Origin: Pseudoips prasinana
Taxonomy: Eukaryota > Arthropoda > Insecta > Lepidoptera > Nolidae
Direction of reading: 5' to 3'
Length of the DNA: 64,000 bases
Assembly: GCA_951640165.1 (NCBI GenBank)
Contig: OX621258.1
Span: 9,447,501 to 9,511,500 of the forward strand
The translations under genes and the position numbers were made by a program. This document shows positions 10,641 to 22,004 of this stretch, piece after piece. Within the stretch, counting starts at the first letter, position 1. Each line of letters opens with the position of its first letter. The notes beneath the pieces were generated by a model. The model did no database searches. It saw nothing but the letters and a program-made list of their open reading frames with translations, and was not told the DNA's origin.

Positions 10641-10854
10641 TTCTGGAAGTCATCTTCAGGGCGAATGTGACCCGCACGACGTCGCGTCGCGTCTCCCGTG
10701 CGAGACGGGACGTTGAAACGTTGTCCAAATCCAACATAAAATTAATTACATGAGTTCCCCGTTACTATCTTTCATTATGGTAGCACCTCACGTCAGTTTT
10801 AATAATAATAATATAGCTTATATATCCGACTAACCTATTGCTAATAATACTACA

Positions 10855-11044
10855 ATCCTGGTTATATTATAAATGCGAAAGTTTATGAGTATGGATGTAT
10901 AGATGTATGGATGTTTATTATTCATTCACTCCAAAGCTACGGAGCCGATTTTGATGAAACTTTGTAGCAATATAGCTTATATATCAGATTTTTATATAAT
11001 AATTTATAAAATTTAACGCGGGTAAAACCGCCGGGCACGGCTAG
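10855..11044 (+). mobile_element. Helitron-I copy
   Basis: Near full length. The 5' side is TATATTATAAATGCGAAAG and the 3' side is ACGCGGGTAAAACCGCCGGG followed by CACGGCTAG. Single bases of the hairpin stem are mutated. Confidence 0.7.
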
Positions 11045-11082
11045 TATTATTTTATTAAAGTTTGTTAGTATGTAATATACTG

Positions 11083-11360
11083 AGACATTATTTACACACG
11101 GCCAGCTGATCCCTAACTAAGCAGAGATTGTACTATGGAAACCAGATAACTGATATAGGTACTACATATACTATTTCTCTTTTGTAAATACATACTTATA
11201 TAATATAATAATAATAATAAATCGTTTATTTCTCACCATGATAGAGATAATTATACCCAGACTCAGGACTAACAGACATGTTCATGCACACAAATATCTG
11301 TCCTGGGTGGGAATCGAACCCACGACCTCCGCCGTGAAAACGCCAACAGGCCCGACAATT
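11083..11360 (-). mobile_element. SINE-E
   Basis: The tail CATTATTTACACACGGCCAG is at the left. The head region GGGAATCGAACCCACGACCT…CGCCAACAGGCCCG is at the right. Confidence 0.75.
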
Positions 11361-11397
11361 ATATATGTATCAATCTCTGCTACTTTTCATGCAAAAT

Positions 11398-11517
11398 TTA
11401 CGCAACGGATTTTGATGAAACTTTATAGTAATATCGCTTTTAGTTCCGAAAACATAGGTTGAAAGTAAAAGGTAAATATAAAGTTTCACGCGGGTGAAAC
11501 CGCGGGGTACAGCTAGT
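11398..11517 (+). mobile_element. Helitron-I 3' half
   Basis: It contains CGGATTTTGATGAAACTTTA and a good 3' end ACGCGGGTGAAACCGCGGGG then TACAGCTAG|T. The 5' half is missing; the element is joined directly to the preceding SINE region. Confidence 0.65.
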
Positions 11518-11985
11518 ACCCATATTATATGGATAAAAATTACAAGCCTAGATGAAGCACTCTAAGTATTCTAGAACTAAATCTGCATCATAGTTAAATG
11601 CACACACACGCATATCAGTACGTCAATTCATGTTATCACTGTCAATAATGTGTTATTACTCTGGAGTTAAATATTTTAAGTTCTTCACTCATCAGCATCA
11701 CACAAACATTATTCTTGCCACTTCAATTATAAACATTCCTGTTTATTATACCACTTTTTATTCAACTACTGAAATAGCTATAAACCACGTTTAAGAGTAA
11801 AAGCTTGAAGTTAACTTAAATGATTACAGACACTTCTTGTGGATGACACTTACTTTTTATAAGACCTTACTAAATAATTACACCTAAACTTTAAGGCGAA
11901 GAATGATTTGTGTCTTTTTACGAGTAGAATAAAAGAGGTAGTAAACAGTACTAAAGGTTATTGTTTAAATTGGGATTTAGATGTC
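11518..11985. other. no feature recognised
   Basis: AT-rich DNA without supported features. Confidence 0.3.
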
Positions 11986-12144
11986 AAAAGGGATGGGCGA
12001 AAAATTATATTGTATCGATTCATCGTATCGTAGCCGTATCGACTATGTTTGTAATAAGTACGTGATTGTCTCGCATCTGTTTGTATCGATATATCGCATT
12101 GGAACGTATCACAGAAGGTACCTATGATACGTTTACTTTTTGTG

Positions 12145-12475
12145 TTTTTTTTTTAAGACCGCACCCGTTCTGGGTTTATTCAATTATATTATGGGATAGT
12201 TAATTCATAGTCGCGGGGTATTTTACAAACATATAATGGAAAAGTAGTACATCCAGACTCGGAACAACTAATAATTATGATTATAATTTATTTTCATCAA
12301 AAAACTACAGAAACCAAACTTATATTAACTGTTCATAATTTACTTAACTAATTCAAATAAAACAAAAAATATCCCATAGGCTGTGCGTGTAGAAAGATGT
12401 GCAATACGCTCTAAATAGTTTTCCTGCATGGGAATCGAACCCGGGACACGAAGTGGCGTGGCGACTGTTTTAACC
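12145..12475 (-). mobile_element. SINE-G, interrupted
   Basis: Tail TCGCGGGGTATTTTACAAAC and CATCCAGACTCGGAACAACT are at the left. The head GGAATCGAACCCGGGACACG…GCGTGGCGACTG is at the right. About 140 bp of foreign AT-rich sequence (12,272-12,412) sits in the middle. Confidence 0.6.
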
Positions 12476-12544
12476 TAAATTAACTTCACACTTCCAAAAT
12501 ATAGACGTCTTAATAAAAAGATGACGCGTTTTTCGTTTTAATAA

Positions 12545-12660
12545 TTTTGCCAGTATAGAGATACCCAAGTGGTTAGACCATTGGACTGTAGAGTCAATGG
12601 TGTCGACCTCGACACCATTGACTCTACTATTGTGTGTGACCTCAAACACAATGCTCGCCA
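12545..12660. repeat. SINE-like fragment with perfect 18-bp hairpin
   Basis: A tRNA-like AGTGGTTAGACCATTGGAC runs into an inverted repeat: arms 12589-12606 and 12609-12626 (TAGAGTCAATGGTGTCGA) separated only by CC. It looks like a SINE head terminated by a foldback. Confidence 0.55.
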
Positions 12661-12784
12661 CTGAGTTTTCGTATTCATATGCGTATTAGTTAGGTAGATT
12701 ACATTAATGCGAATATATTTTTCAGGATACCACAAAACTGTGGCCAGAATATCTTATTAAAGATTAGCAAAATAAAAAATAAAA

Positions 12785-13218
12785 TTAAAAGGTATTTATT
12801 CACGTAGACTTTAAAAAAGCGCTCGTAAATAGTCAGAACATGTTTGTGGTAATATATAATTAATTTATAATTATTTCTAGACCGGCAATTGTGGAGATCT
12901 TTGGGGGAGGCCTTTGTCCAGCAGTGGATGTCTTTCGGCTGATATGATGATGATGACATATAGATATTTAGGTACACGGATTGTAGGAGAAAAAATTACA
13001 ATAAGATTTATTTTATAATAGTAACGATATTTAGCTAGCTTAAATTAAGTTATTGTCAAGGATCATGTGTTGGTTTAAGTATCGAAATTTTAAATTTAAG
13101 CTATATTTTTACTACATATTGTCTGAATGGTTCTGTCTATATTAAGGTACGAATTAAATATTATTATTATGGCGGACCTTGTGTTTATAACGACGGTCGC
13201 GCTTTAATGCTACCACCG
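12785..13218 (-). mobile_element. H LINE 3' end split by RTE-B
   Basis: The left part, TATTCACGTAGACTTTAAAA, continues to TAATTATTTCTAG. After the RTE-B insertion the copy resumes at ATAGATATTTAGGTACACGG and runs to CGCGCTTTAATGCTACCACC. Confidence 0.75.
12883..12957 (+). mobile_element. RTE-B 3' end inserted in H
   Basis: A short insertion from CCGGCAATTGTGGAGATCTT to the GATGATGATG tail. No clear target duplication is visible. The insertion point is within about 10 bp of the H position hit at 5426. Confidence 0.75.
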
Positions 13219-13269
13219 TATAGTGCTATATCTATATTCCGATATATGGCATCGTATAGGACATCCCTA

Positions 13270-13750
13270 ATGTTAAGCAATTAATGACGCGCTTTGGGAA
13301 TAGAAAGGACTCGTATGGACCGTGACAGCAAAAGACATAACGCTCTCACTTAGTGTTAAATGTAAAAATGCACTTTATTCTACACAATAAAAAGTACATT
13401 TTTCTTTGAAGCAACGAATATAACCTAGAGTAACTTCCTGAAGTAAATAAACACTTGAATGTGTTGTCTAGATTTCGAAAGTATCTAGGGATACAAGATT
13501 GTTATTATTAAGACGCTGTCGTTAAGCTCACGAGGTATTTTTTGAAGTAAATTCTTTTTAGACACGCTTGACTTGGTGTTTAAACTGGTATATGCGTTGA
13601 AATAAAGATAGAATTTATTGGAGATATATAGATTTCGTATAAGAAAATTGTAAAGTTCATTTTTATCTTTGTTGAAAGGGGTCACCGTAGCCTATGTACG
13701 CTCTCGACACCAAACAAGTATACGGACCACTTGATGGTGTATGTGAATAA
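13270..13750. other. no feature recognised
   Basis: Mostly AT-rich. 13,681-13,700 resembles a truncated SINE-A head (GTCACCGTAGCCTATGTACG). Confidence 0.3.
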
Positions 13751-13751
13751 A

Positions 13752-14150
13752 AAAATGACGCAGACTTTAAAAAAGCGCTTGTAAATAGTCAGAACATGTT
13801 TAATAACATAGTTACGTAAGTATACATAATTATTTCTAGTTATATGTTTATAGATATTTAGGTATGTACACGGATTATTAAAACATTAAAAAAAATATAT
13901 AATAGTAATGATATTTAACTAGCTTGTATTAGGTTATTGTCAAGGAGATTATGTTTAGTTTTAATTATGGAAATTTATAGTTAAGGCTATATTTTACTAC
14001 TTATTTATCTATCAAATTATTATAATTATCAATCAAATTATTTGAATTCAATATTATTATTATGTCGGGCCTTGTGTTTATAACGACGGTCGCGCTTTAA
14101 TGCGACCACCGGATCCAATGCGCCCCAACTGAGAAGACCCAGCGAAACAA
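13752..14150 (-). mobile_element. H LINE 3' end
   Basis: An uninterrupted H copy from AATAAA-side sequence through TAGCTTGTATTAGGTTATTG to GACGGTCGCGCTTTAATGCG and GATCCAATGCGCCCCAACTG, reaching the presumed coding end. Confidence 0.7.
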
Positions 14151-14655
14151 ACTCATATAAGTAGTTCTTTTTTCTGCAACATCAAGTTGGCAATGCTGTG
14201 ATCTTCTTAATTTTCGGTACCCAACATACTATCCATTACTACACCAAAACATTTCTTAAATAAATATTGTATTCACATATATATCTCCATTTTCTCCCAA
14301 TAATTGACGTAAAACAAACTTTCGAGTTCATATACCAATTAATAACAAAATGACATCAAAAGCCCCGCGCCCTGACACGAAGAATAACATTTCTAGCTCA
14401 GCAATTTCCGAGAATGAGTTAACCAAACAAACATACACGTTTTCTTTAATTAGTAGTGTTTGTACTTTTGTAGGTTATACTTCCTGATAAAGAAATAAAT
14501 ATAAGAATGATTGATGATGGAAAATGATGTTTGGTGAAGAATATATGGATTTGTCGGAAGTGTGGAAGATCAATGGTTAATTTGGAATGTGATGTTTGAG
14601 TTAATTATCATTTTCGGTTTAGCTGTCTGATGTGTTCATTATTTTTTTTTATATG
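14151..14655. other. no feature recognised
   Basis: AT-rich, no shared repeat or credible frame. Confidence 0.3.
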
Positions 14656-14659
14656 AAGT

Positions 14660-14867
14660 TGTTGTCTTCCCGGTCGAATTTCGGCTACGGCGGCCATTCT
14701 CAATGGAGATTAGCCAATTGCGCAGGGCATATTATAGTGCACAAGTGTGTGCGCAAATACAGGGGCACTTTCTATTCCATCTCTCTCATGACCGGATGGG
14801 ACGACTAGGGACACGACCGGAAAGAGGTCAGATACAGGGCCGACGTCCTGTATCTGACCTCTTTCCG
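14660..14867 (-). mobile_element. SINE-D tail ending in a perfect hairpin
   Basis: The D-family tail (GTCGAATTTCGGCTACGG … CACAAGTGTGTGCGCAAATA) is truncated. A perfect 21-bp inverted repeat (14818-14838 and 14847-14867, spacer 8 bp) lies where the element breaks off, copying its last bases backwards. Confidence 0.7.
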
Positions 14868-14884
14868 TTGTTATGTTGTTCCTT

Positions 14885-15013
14885 CTTCACGTCTAAACGG
14901 CCGGAGCCATTTTAATAAAATTTGGTACCTATGGAGTTAGTTGAGACCCTGGATTAACACATAGGCTATAATTTATAAAGTTTAACGCGGGTATAGCCGT
15001 GGGGCAACTCTAG
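14885..15013 (+). mobile_element. Helitron-I 3' part
   Basis: TTCTTCACGTCTAAACGGCC leads to AACGCGGGTATAGCCGTGGG and an altered CTCTAG end. Confidence 0.6.
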
Positions 15014-15099
15014 TAAAATAGAATTTTCAAAATCCACTTACAAATGGAGAATATGAGACGTAATAAAGATTTGACTTAAGTTTATTATTTTATTTGAAA

Positions 15100-15350
15100 C
15101 TAGCTGTGCCCCGCGGTTTTACCCGCGTTAAATTTTATAGTAGCTCCTCCCCCGTAGGTGATAGCGTGTTAATATGTAGCCTATATGTTGACCCGACCTC
15201 TTAGTAATATTCATGCAAATTTGAATTAAATTCATACAGTACTTTTTGAGTTTAGCCCGGACAGACAAACAGATAAACAGACAAAAATTATAAAAACTAT
15301 ATTTTTGGCTTCGATATCTATTGTAGATCACGCCCCAAGTATCCTTTTAA
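15100..15350 (-). mobile_element. Helitron-like element, variant with ACAGACA tract
   Basis: It has the Helitron-I type end CTAGCTGTGCCCCGCGG. The body differs: CCCGGACAGACAAACAGATA, then TTGGCTTCGATATCTATTGT. Confidence 0.5.
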
Positions 15351-15680
15351 AAATATATTCAATGTACAGTTTTGTCGTTCCTACGATTTTATTATTTTGA
15401 AATAAATCTAGGTTCCGGAATTTAGTTCAGCCCAATGCGTACGCAGGCAGGTGTGTGATGAATGAGATTAGGGTTGCCAGGATTTCGGCCTTCGTCCTGA
15501 AATCTCACAATTTTTAGGGCCTTGTCAGGATTTTAGCCGCGTCTCTGGCAGCATTGGGGACCTTTCTGTGACAGGTTGACGTGTCATTTCCGCCCAAATG
15601 CTCGTGGGTATATGAACTGGAAGGATATGTATACAAGGATTGTATCGCTAATGACCTTGACTTATTTTGTTTTTTTTTTA
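15351..15680. other. no feature recognised
   Basis: 15,470-15,600 is moderately GC-rich (GGGTTGCCAGGATTTCGGCC) but has no supported call. Confidence 0.3.
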
Positions 15681-15931
15681 TAATAATATCTAGGGACAAT
15701 GTCACACAGATCATCCTAGCCCCAAACTAAGCAAAGCTTGTACTATGGGTACCAAGCGACGATATACATACTTATATAGATAAATAAATACTTAAATACA
15801 TAGAAAACATCCATGACTCTGAAACAAATATATTCGTGCTCATCACACAAATATTTGCACTTACCGGGATTCGAACCCAGGACCACCAGCTTCGTGGGCG
15901 GGAGCACTACCAACTAGGCTACGGTGACCGT
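15681..15931 (-). mobile_element. SINE-A
   Basis: Full-length reverse copy with ATATCTAGGGACAATGTCAC at the tail and GGCTACGGTGACCGTC at the head. Confidence 0.85.
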
Positions 15932-15949
15932 CAAAAGTAAGTAGTAGTA

Positions 15950-16215
15950 AGAATCATGGTTGGCATGGTTGGCAAATGCTTGCTTTTGAAACCGAAGGTC
16001 GTGGATTCGATTGCCACCCAGGACAGATATTTGTGTGCAAGAACATGTCTGTTTGTCCTGAGGGTGTAATTATCTATATAAGTATGTGTTTACAAAAGAA
16101 AATTAGTATATTATGTAGTATGTCAGTTATCTGGTTTCCATAGTACAAGCTCTGCTTAGTTTGGGATCAGATGGCCGTATGTAAATAATGTCCCAGGATA
16201 TTATTATTCCTTATT
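15950..16215 (+). mobile_element. SINE-E
   Basis: Forward copy: GGTTGGCATGGTTGGCAAAT, GGTCGTGGATTCGATTGCC (B-box-like), and the tail ATAGTACAAGCTCTGCTTAG ending in CCCAGGATATTATTATT. Confidence 0.8.
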
Positions 16216-16329
16216 ATTAGTGTATACATACATAAAGCTGTTAACAAATTTGATAGTCTCATCATACTTTGTCTATATGTCGACGTGTAAATATTATTAA
16301 ATAATGGATTATTTATTTTAAACAATCAT

Positions 16330-16488
16330 TACAAAATTGTGAGTGTGTATGTTTGTTACTTCTTCACGTCTAAAGGGCTAGAGCGCTTTTAATAAAATTG
16401 GGTATGTAGTTAGCTGTCACCCTGGATTAACACTTAGGCTATAATTTATGAAGTTTAACGCGGGTAAAACCGCGGGGCACAGCTAGTT
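16330..16488 (+). mobile_element. Helitron-I copy
   Basis: GTGAGTGTGTATGTTTGTTA, CACGTCTAAAGGGCTAGAGC, and an intact 3' end (ACGCGGGTAAAACCGCGGGG, CACAGCTAG then T). Confidence 0.75.
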
Positions 16489-16489
16489 T

Positions 16490-17700
16490 GACACATTTTG
16501 CTAAACAAATTCAATTAAAATACATTTGATACAAAGGAGATCGGCAACTGGCCCATACAAACATGGCCTGGAATGGACATAAATAAAACAATATGCATTT
16601 TGAAGGGGTACTAATATTCTATCGCCCTGTATATTTACTTTTTATGTAAAACATGGGAGTTATGTAATATAAGGCGTATAAGGTCAACAAGATTTCAATA
16701 TTGTATTTGATCATGGAACGAATTTTTGTAATTATCATACTACTTTCTATATATAAATAAGTAAAATAGGTTCAGATATGTTTATCATAACCGTGGTAAG
16801 TTCACACCTATTTAAAAAAATAACCGCGGCCATAGTTGCTTAGGACCAAATATGTGGTCCAAGGTGCGAATAGCAAAGGTAAATCATAATGCGTAGATCC
16901 AAAGTCCAAGAAAGCCGGGGTCAGTCGGGAAGTCGAAAACAGAATCCATAAACAAAGCCAAAGGTCGTCGTAAATACACAAGCCACTAGAAAACATTCAC
17001 GATGCAAGTCAGTTCAATATGACAGATAAAAAAGTGTTGCCATTACTATGAAGAATCGATTCCTTCATTGATTTATAAATCAACATACCAAACATACAAT
17101 TGATTTATATTATGACTATTGAGGATAATAAATATTTCAATACAGTGAAATTATAACGTCTCTGACAGTGACAATATAACAATAACTGCATGACTGGAAA
17201 AAAATAATATTTCCCCAACGGCTCAAAAGACCGAAGCAGCCAGACTCTATAAGACAGTTTAAGAAACATGAATGCCGGAATAAAATTATTTACTTTTAAG
17301 AATTGAAATCATTTTTCCATGTTGTACAAGGAAATAAAAGGCATGGAGGGATTTTAAATATTACAATTTCTTTTTTAAATAGTAATAAACTTTTGTCCAT
17401 CAGAGGCCGGGATTTGCCGAAGTCCTTTACCATTGCACTAAATTACATTACATAATAAAAATGTTGTATTATTAGCCGCCCAGAAAAAGACTGTACAGTA
17501 GTATAAGTTTAAGGAACTTTTGTGTATTTGTGTATCCTGGTTACTCCACCGTTATTCGCAAAGGGAGCAAAATGCGGAACTGTATAAAATGTGATTCCTT
17601 CATATGAAATCTACTTTCATCGAGATTTTCAGGAAGAGTCAAGGTACATACTCGTACATACATAGGTAGGTGGGCATACCATGCACTGTTCTGATATTTC
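16490..17700. other. no feature recognised
   Basis: The longest stretch without a repeat I could match. A 62-codon reverse frame at 16,808-16,996 has no recognisable motif and I treat it as chance. Confidence 0.35.
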
Positions 17701-17704
17701 TAAT

Positions 17705-18180
17705 AAATAAATAAAATAGGTTTTTATTCACGTAGACTTTAAAAAAGCGCTTGTAAATAGTCAGAACATGTTTGTAGTAATATAGGTGTATACATTATTA
17801 ATTCTAGTAACATAGATATTTAGGTACATATTGTATGAAAACATTTATAAAATTTATATTATTATAACAATGATATTTAGCTAGTTCGTATCAAGTTATT
17901 GTCAAGAGATTATGTTTAATTAACTAGTTTAAGTCTAATATTTTTACTACATATTGTCAATGGTTCTGTCTATATTAAGGTATTACTATTATGACGGACT
18001 TTGTGTTAATAACGACGGTCGCGCTTTAATGCTACCACCGGATCCAATGCGCCCCAACTGAAAAGACCCAGCGAAACAAACTCAGTGGGTTCATCTACTA
18101 CCGGTTTCAACACGACCCAGTTGAGACGGTCCGGCGAAACATACTCAAGCGGGCATGAACACGGGATTTGGTCCAATTAG
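17705..18180 (-). mobile_element. H LINE 3' end, longest copy
   Basis: It extends past the UTR into GC-rich sequence that in reverse reads as a coding tail (frame containing FVSLG and GAHWIR) with stops. This supports H being a LINE 3' end rather than a SINE. Confidence 0.65.
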
Positions 18181-18184
18181 AGTA

Positions 18185-18645
18185 ATTATTTAGTAGGCAA
18201 ACACAATATATGCTCGGCTATTTCTGCCGTAAGGTCAAAGAAGACCGAAAATCCTAAGGGCCGGATACTTATTTACTTTATATATTAAAAAATACTTTTA
18301 TTACCCGAATTTTTCAAGATGTGAACAACAGGAAAGTTAAATTTAGATTAAAAAAGAAACTTCAGGGCTAAACATTTTTTTAAAAATTAACTTTTTTTGT
18401 CAGTAAATAGTAATTGTAAAAGTCGTGAAAATCTATTGCACAACTTTTGTATTTTAATTGTTTACATTTTGAAATAATGTCGCCCATTCTGGTACAAAAC
18501 ATTAAAATGTCTTGTATAGCCATTCAGCTTGTCCAATGCCCTTAACCCTATTCTTGAAAAGTTTCTCTCTGACCACGACTTGTTCTGGACTTAACATATT
18601 TTTCCGCCATATAAGGGATTCCTAATTTACTTGTTCCGCGTCTTA
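18185..18645. other. no feature recognised
   Basis: AT-rich, no supported feature. Confidence 0.3.
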
Positions 18646-18654
18646 TTTCCCTTT

Positions 18655-18836
18655 GATAAGTAGAGTAGGAAGACGCAGCGTGGGCAGGCCCCCTACAAGA
18701 TGGACCGATGATCTTGTGCCGGACGCTGGAAATTGCTGGATGCGGATAGCGCAAGACCGGCCATTGTGGAGATCTTTGGGGGGAGGCCTTTGTCCAGCAG
18801 TGGACGTCTTTCGGCTGATATGATGATGATGATGAA
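18655..18836 (+). mobile_element. RTE-B LINE 3' end
   Basis: It encodes, with shifts, the RTE tail (WTDDLV-like from GGACCGATGATCTTGTG; W/Q-rich end) and finishes TTTCGGCTGATATGATGATG. Confidence 0.75.
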
Positions 18837-19250
18837 GTAGTGTAGTACAGTAGGCCCTGGTGATGGTATATACCTGAAACAATAAGAAATACATTTGTGG
18901 AAAGTTATCTTTAACGAGGAGAAATGAAATAGAATGCAAAAGCTTCTGAGAATAGCCTTAAAATACAATAACATACTTTTAGATTAAGAGAGGTTTAATT
19001 ATTGATTCTCCGTCGGGGTGTAATTTATGTATAACATGTATTTTGTATATAACAAGAATAATAATAAATAGTACATATTAAGAATGTAATGTTTATTAAG
19101 AATAAAAGACGAGAGAAAGCGGAAATTTCGTAACACATGGCTACATATTTAACTACACATTTCCAATATAAGCTGACCCCTCATTGTATGGAAATCCTAC
19201 ATAGCGCGAGACCAGCTTATTCTGGAAATGTATCGCTTGATATGGAGCCG
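18837..19250. other. no feature recognised
   Basis: AT-rich, no supported feature. Confidence 0.3.
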
Positions 19251-19252
19251 TG

Positions 19253-19430
19253 TGTACTATGGTAACCAGATAACTGATATAGGTACTACATATGCAACAT
19301 TTCTTTTGTAAATACATACTTATATAGATAATTAAAACTAGGCTCAGGACAATCAGACATGTTCAGGCACACAAATATTTGTCCTGGGTGGAAATCGAAC
19401 CCACGACCTCCGGCGTGAAAAGCAAGCATT
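19253..19430 (-). mobile_element. SINE-E, truncated at head
   Basis: Middle and B-box region present (GTGGAAATCGAACCCACGAC). The head is cut at the junction with the adjacent SINE-A. Confidence 0.7.
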
Positions 19431-19694
19431 TAATAATAACAATAATAATAATATCTAGGGACAATCTCACACAGATCATCCTAGCCCCAAACTAAGCATA
19501 GCTTGTACTATGGGTACCAGGCGACGATATACATACTTATATAGATAGATAAATACTTAAATACATAGAAAACATCCATGACTCAGAAACAAATATTCGT
19601 GCTCATCACACAAATATTTGCACTTACCGGGATTCGAACCCAGGACCACCAGATTCGTAGACAGGAGCACTACCAACTAGGCTACGGTGACCGT
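19431..19694 (-). mobile_element. SINE-A
   Basis: Near-complete reverse copy abutting the truncated SINE-E, with an (AAT)n tail at 19,431-19,452. Confidence 0.8.
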
Positions 19695-19711
19695 CGACCA
19701 CTAATGTCTAC

Positions 19712-20055
19712 CTAGCCGAATTTCGGCCAACAAGGCCAGTTTCAATAGAGATTAGCCATCTGCGCGGGACATATTATAGTGCACAAGTGTGTGCGCAAAC
19801 ACAGGGGCACTTTCTATCATCCATCACTCTCATGATCCGATGGGACGCCTAGCGACACGACCGGAAAGAGGCCAGGTACAGGACCGACGGCTTTACGTGC
19901 TCTCCGCGGCACGGGGGTATAATACCGCCAACTCCCAACTTCGGGCTGATTCTGAGAATTTTTCTTTTTACAGAAAAGTCTAAAATCACTTTGGTCCGAG
20001 CCGGGATTTGAACCCAGGACCATGTTCTCTGCGGGTGTGTTTTGGACCCCAAATA
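19712..20055 (-). mobile_element. SINE-D (tRNA-derived)
   Basis: Tail CCGAATTTCGGCCAACAAGG is at the left. GAAAGAGGCCAGGTACAGGA and CCAACTCCCAACTTCGGGCT lie in the middle. The head GGGATTTGAACCCAGGACC is at the right. Confidence 0.75.
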
Positions 20056-20059
20056 ACTT

Positions 20060-20945
20060 ATGAGAGTATTCGCTATGAGAGCTTCACTGTAAAATGATAC
20101 TGAACCTTAATTAAACGTTATAAAATTTATTTACGAATTCATATACCAAATACCGGACTGAAAAGTTATAATTAAATTTGTTGGTGGGAACAAACTAAGT
20201 TGTTCCCATAAACAAAGGTCATTGGGCAACTAAGTATGGAACCTATACCCACGGCCTACAGAAAAAAAAATAGGTTGTATGTTTAGATAAACGTCTCCAG
20301 TTTACGAATATATATGTCGCATTAACGCAGACAACGGGAAAAAAACATAAATCTAAAAAATAAAAATACAATAATAAGGTTTATTATAACAAGGCTTAGT
20401 ACATTTTTATTGGTTTTTTGATAGTAAACATGATTTTTAAAATAAGTTAAATTAAACAAGTATAGAAGAGTTTTTAAGTTTTATTCGACATGATCAATGT
20501 CTACAGGAATAATTGTATCGTCTAAAAAAGCCGCAGGCGCATCAATTTGATTTTGAAAAAGGGCCCAAGACAAAAAATATACTATAATAATATACTGGAA
20601 TAAATACTAAATATATATATATATATATATAATATATACTATAAAAATATACTGGAATTGTTTTATCAATACATTTATTACCTATTTTTTATTTATCTTT
20701 AACATTTTATTCCCATGGTTTTAAAAAAAATAACTATCTAAATTTTAGTGTAGGTTAATACTTAACAATTTAAAACTAATTTGGTTTTTGTAGGAAAACT
20801 ATCGTTAACTGGTTCAGATTTCGCCCAATGACCTTTGATTGTGACTTTTAGTCATTTAAAGTCACGTCAAGTCAAAAAATTACACTTATTATGTAATTTT
20901 AAAATTCAAGGCCTTCATATGTTACTCCTGAAAATTCCTACCACC
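20060..20945. other. AT-rich, no feature recognised
   Basis: It contains an (AT)n tract near 20,612-20,630 flanked by near-repeats of ACTATAA(T/A)AATATACTGGAA. Confidence 0.35.
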
Positions 20946-20949
20946 GATT

Positions 20950-21360
20950 TTTAGGGTTCCGTGGCCAAATGGCAAAAAACGGAACCCTTATAGATTCGTC
21001 AGTCATGTCTGTCTGTCCGTCTATATGTCACAGCCACTTTTTTCCGAAACTATGAGACTGTACTATTGAAACTTGGTAAGTAGATGTATTTTATGAACTG
21101 CATTAAGTTTCTCACACTAAAATAGAATAAGAACAATAATTTTGGGGTTTCCCCATACATAACTGGAACTCAAAAATATATTTTTCATTGTACCCATACA
21201 TGTGGGGTATCTCTGGATAGGTCTTCAAAACTGATATTGAGGTTTATAATATATTTTTTTTGTAAACTGAATAGTTTGCGCGAGAGACATTAATCAACCG
21301 AAATACTTGCTGTTACGGAACCCTTTATGAGCGAGTCCGACTCGCACTTGGCGTTTTTTA
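20950..21360 (+). mobile_element. J repeat, internally deleted
   Basis: It starts AGGGTTCCGTGGCCAAATGG and AAAACGGAACCCTTATAGA, with GTCTGTCTGTCCGTCTATAT, and ends GCGAGTCCGACTCGCACTTG. Interspersed, class unknown. Confidence 0.65.
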
Positions 21361-21384
21361 TCAATTACCATTTGTTAAAATAAA

Positions 21385-21955
21385 AATTCAAATATAAAAG
21401 GTTTTTATTTAGGTAGCCTAAAAATGCACTTGCATATAGTCAGAACAAATTTGTAGTAATATATTTAGGTAAGTAAGTAGGTATATATAATTATTTCTAG
21501 TCACATGTAGATAAGTACTTAAATATTATTATGTGGCTTGTATGAAAACTTTTAGAAATAACATGTAATCTATAACAGTTATCATTTATTTACTTAGCTA
21601 GCTTATCTGAATTATTGTCAAAGAGATTATTCGTAAGTTTAATCATCGCAATTTACAGTTTAAGTTACCTATATTATATTTACATCTTGTCTGAATTTAC
21701 AGTTTAAGTTACCTATATTATATTTACATCTTGTCTGAATTTACAGTTTAAGTTACCTATATTATATTTACATCTTGTCTGAATTTACAGTTTAAGTTAC
21801 CTATATTATAATTACATCTTGTCTGAATTTACAGTTTAAGTTACCTATATTATATTTACATCTTGTCTGAATCTGTACTGAGGTAAAAATTCAACAACAT
21901 TACTATTACCAGTATTATGAAGGAACTTGTGTGTATCGCGAAGGTCGCTTTGTAA
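21385..21955 (-). mobile_element. H LINE 3' end with internal tandem expansion
   Basis: H sequence from TTTTTATTTAGGTAGCCTA through AGCTAGCTTATCTGAATT, then a 5-copy 44-bp array, then TCGCGAAGGTCGCTTTGTAA. Confidence 0.6.
21651..21870. repeat. 44-bp tandem repeat, 5 copies
   Basis: Unit starts at 21651, 21695, 21739, 21783 and 21827 (ATTTACAGTTTAAGTTACC…CTTGTCTGA). Copies are almost identical; the fourth differs by one base (ATTATAATT). The unit corresponds to a single-copy segment of other H elements. Confidence 0.9.
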
Positions 21956-22004
21956 TGTTTTATTAATATTTCATCCTCTTTTTACCTTCTAATATATTTT
22001 TTTA

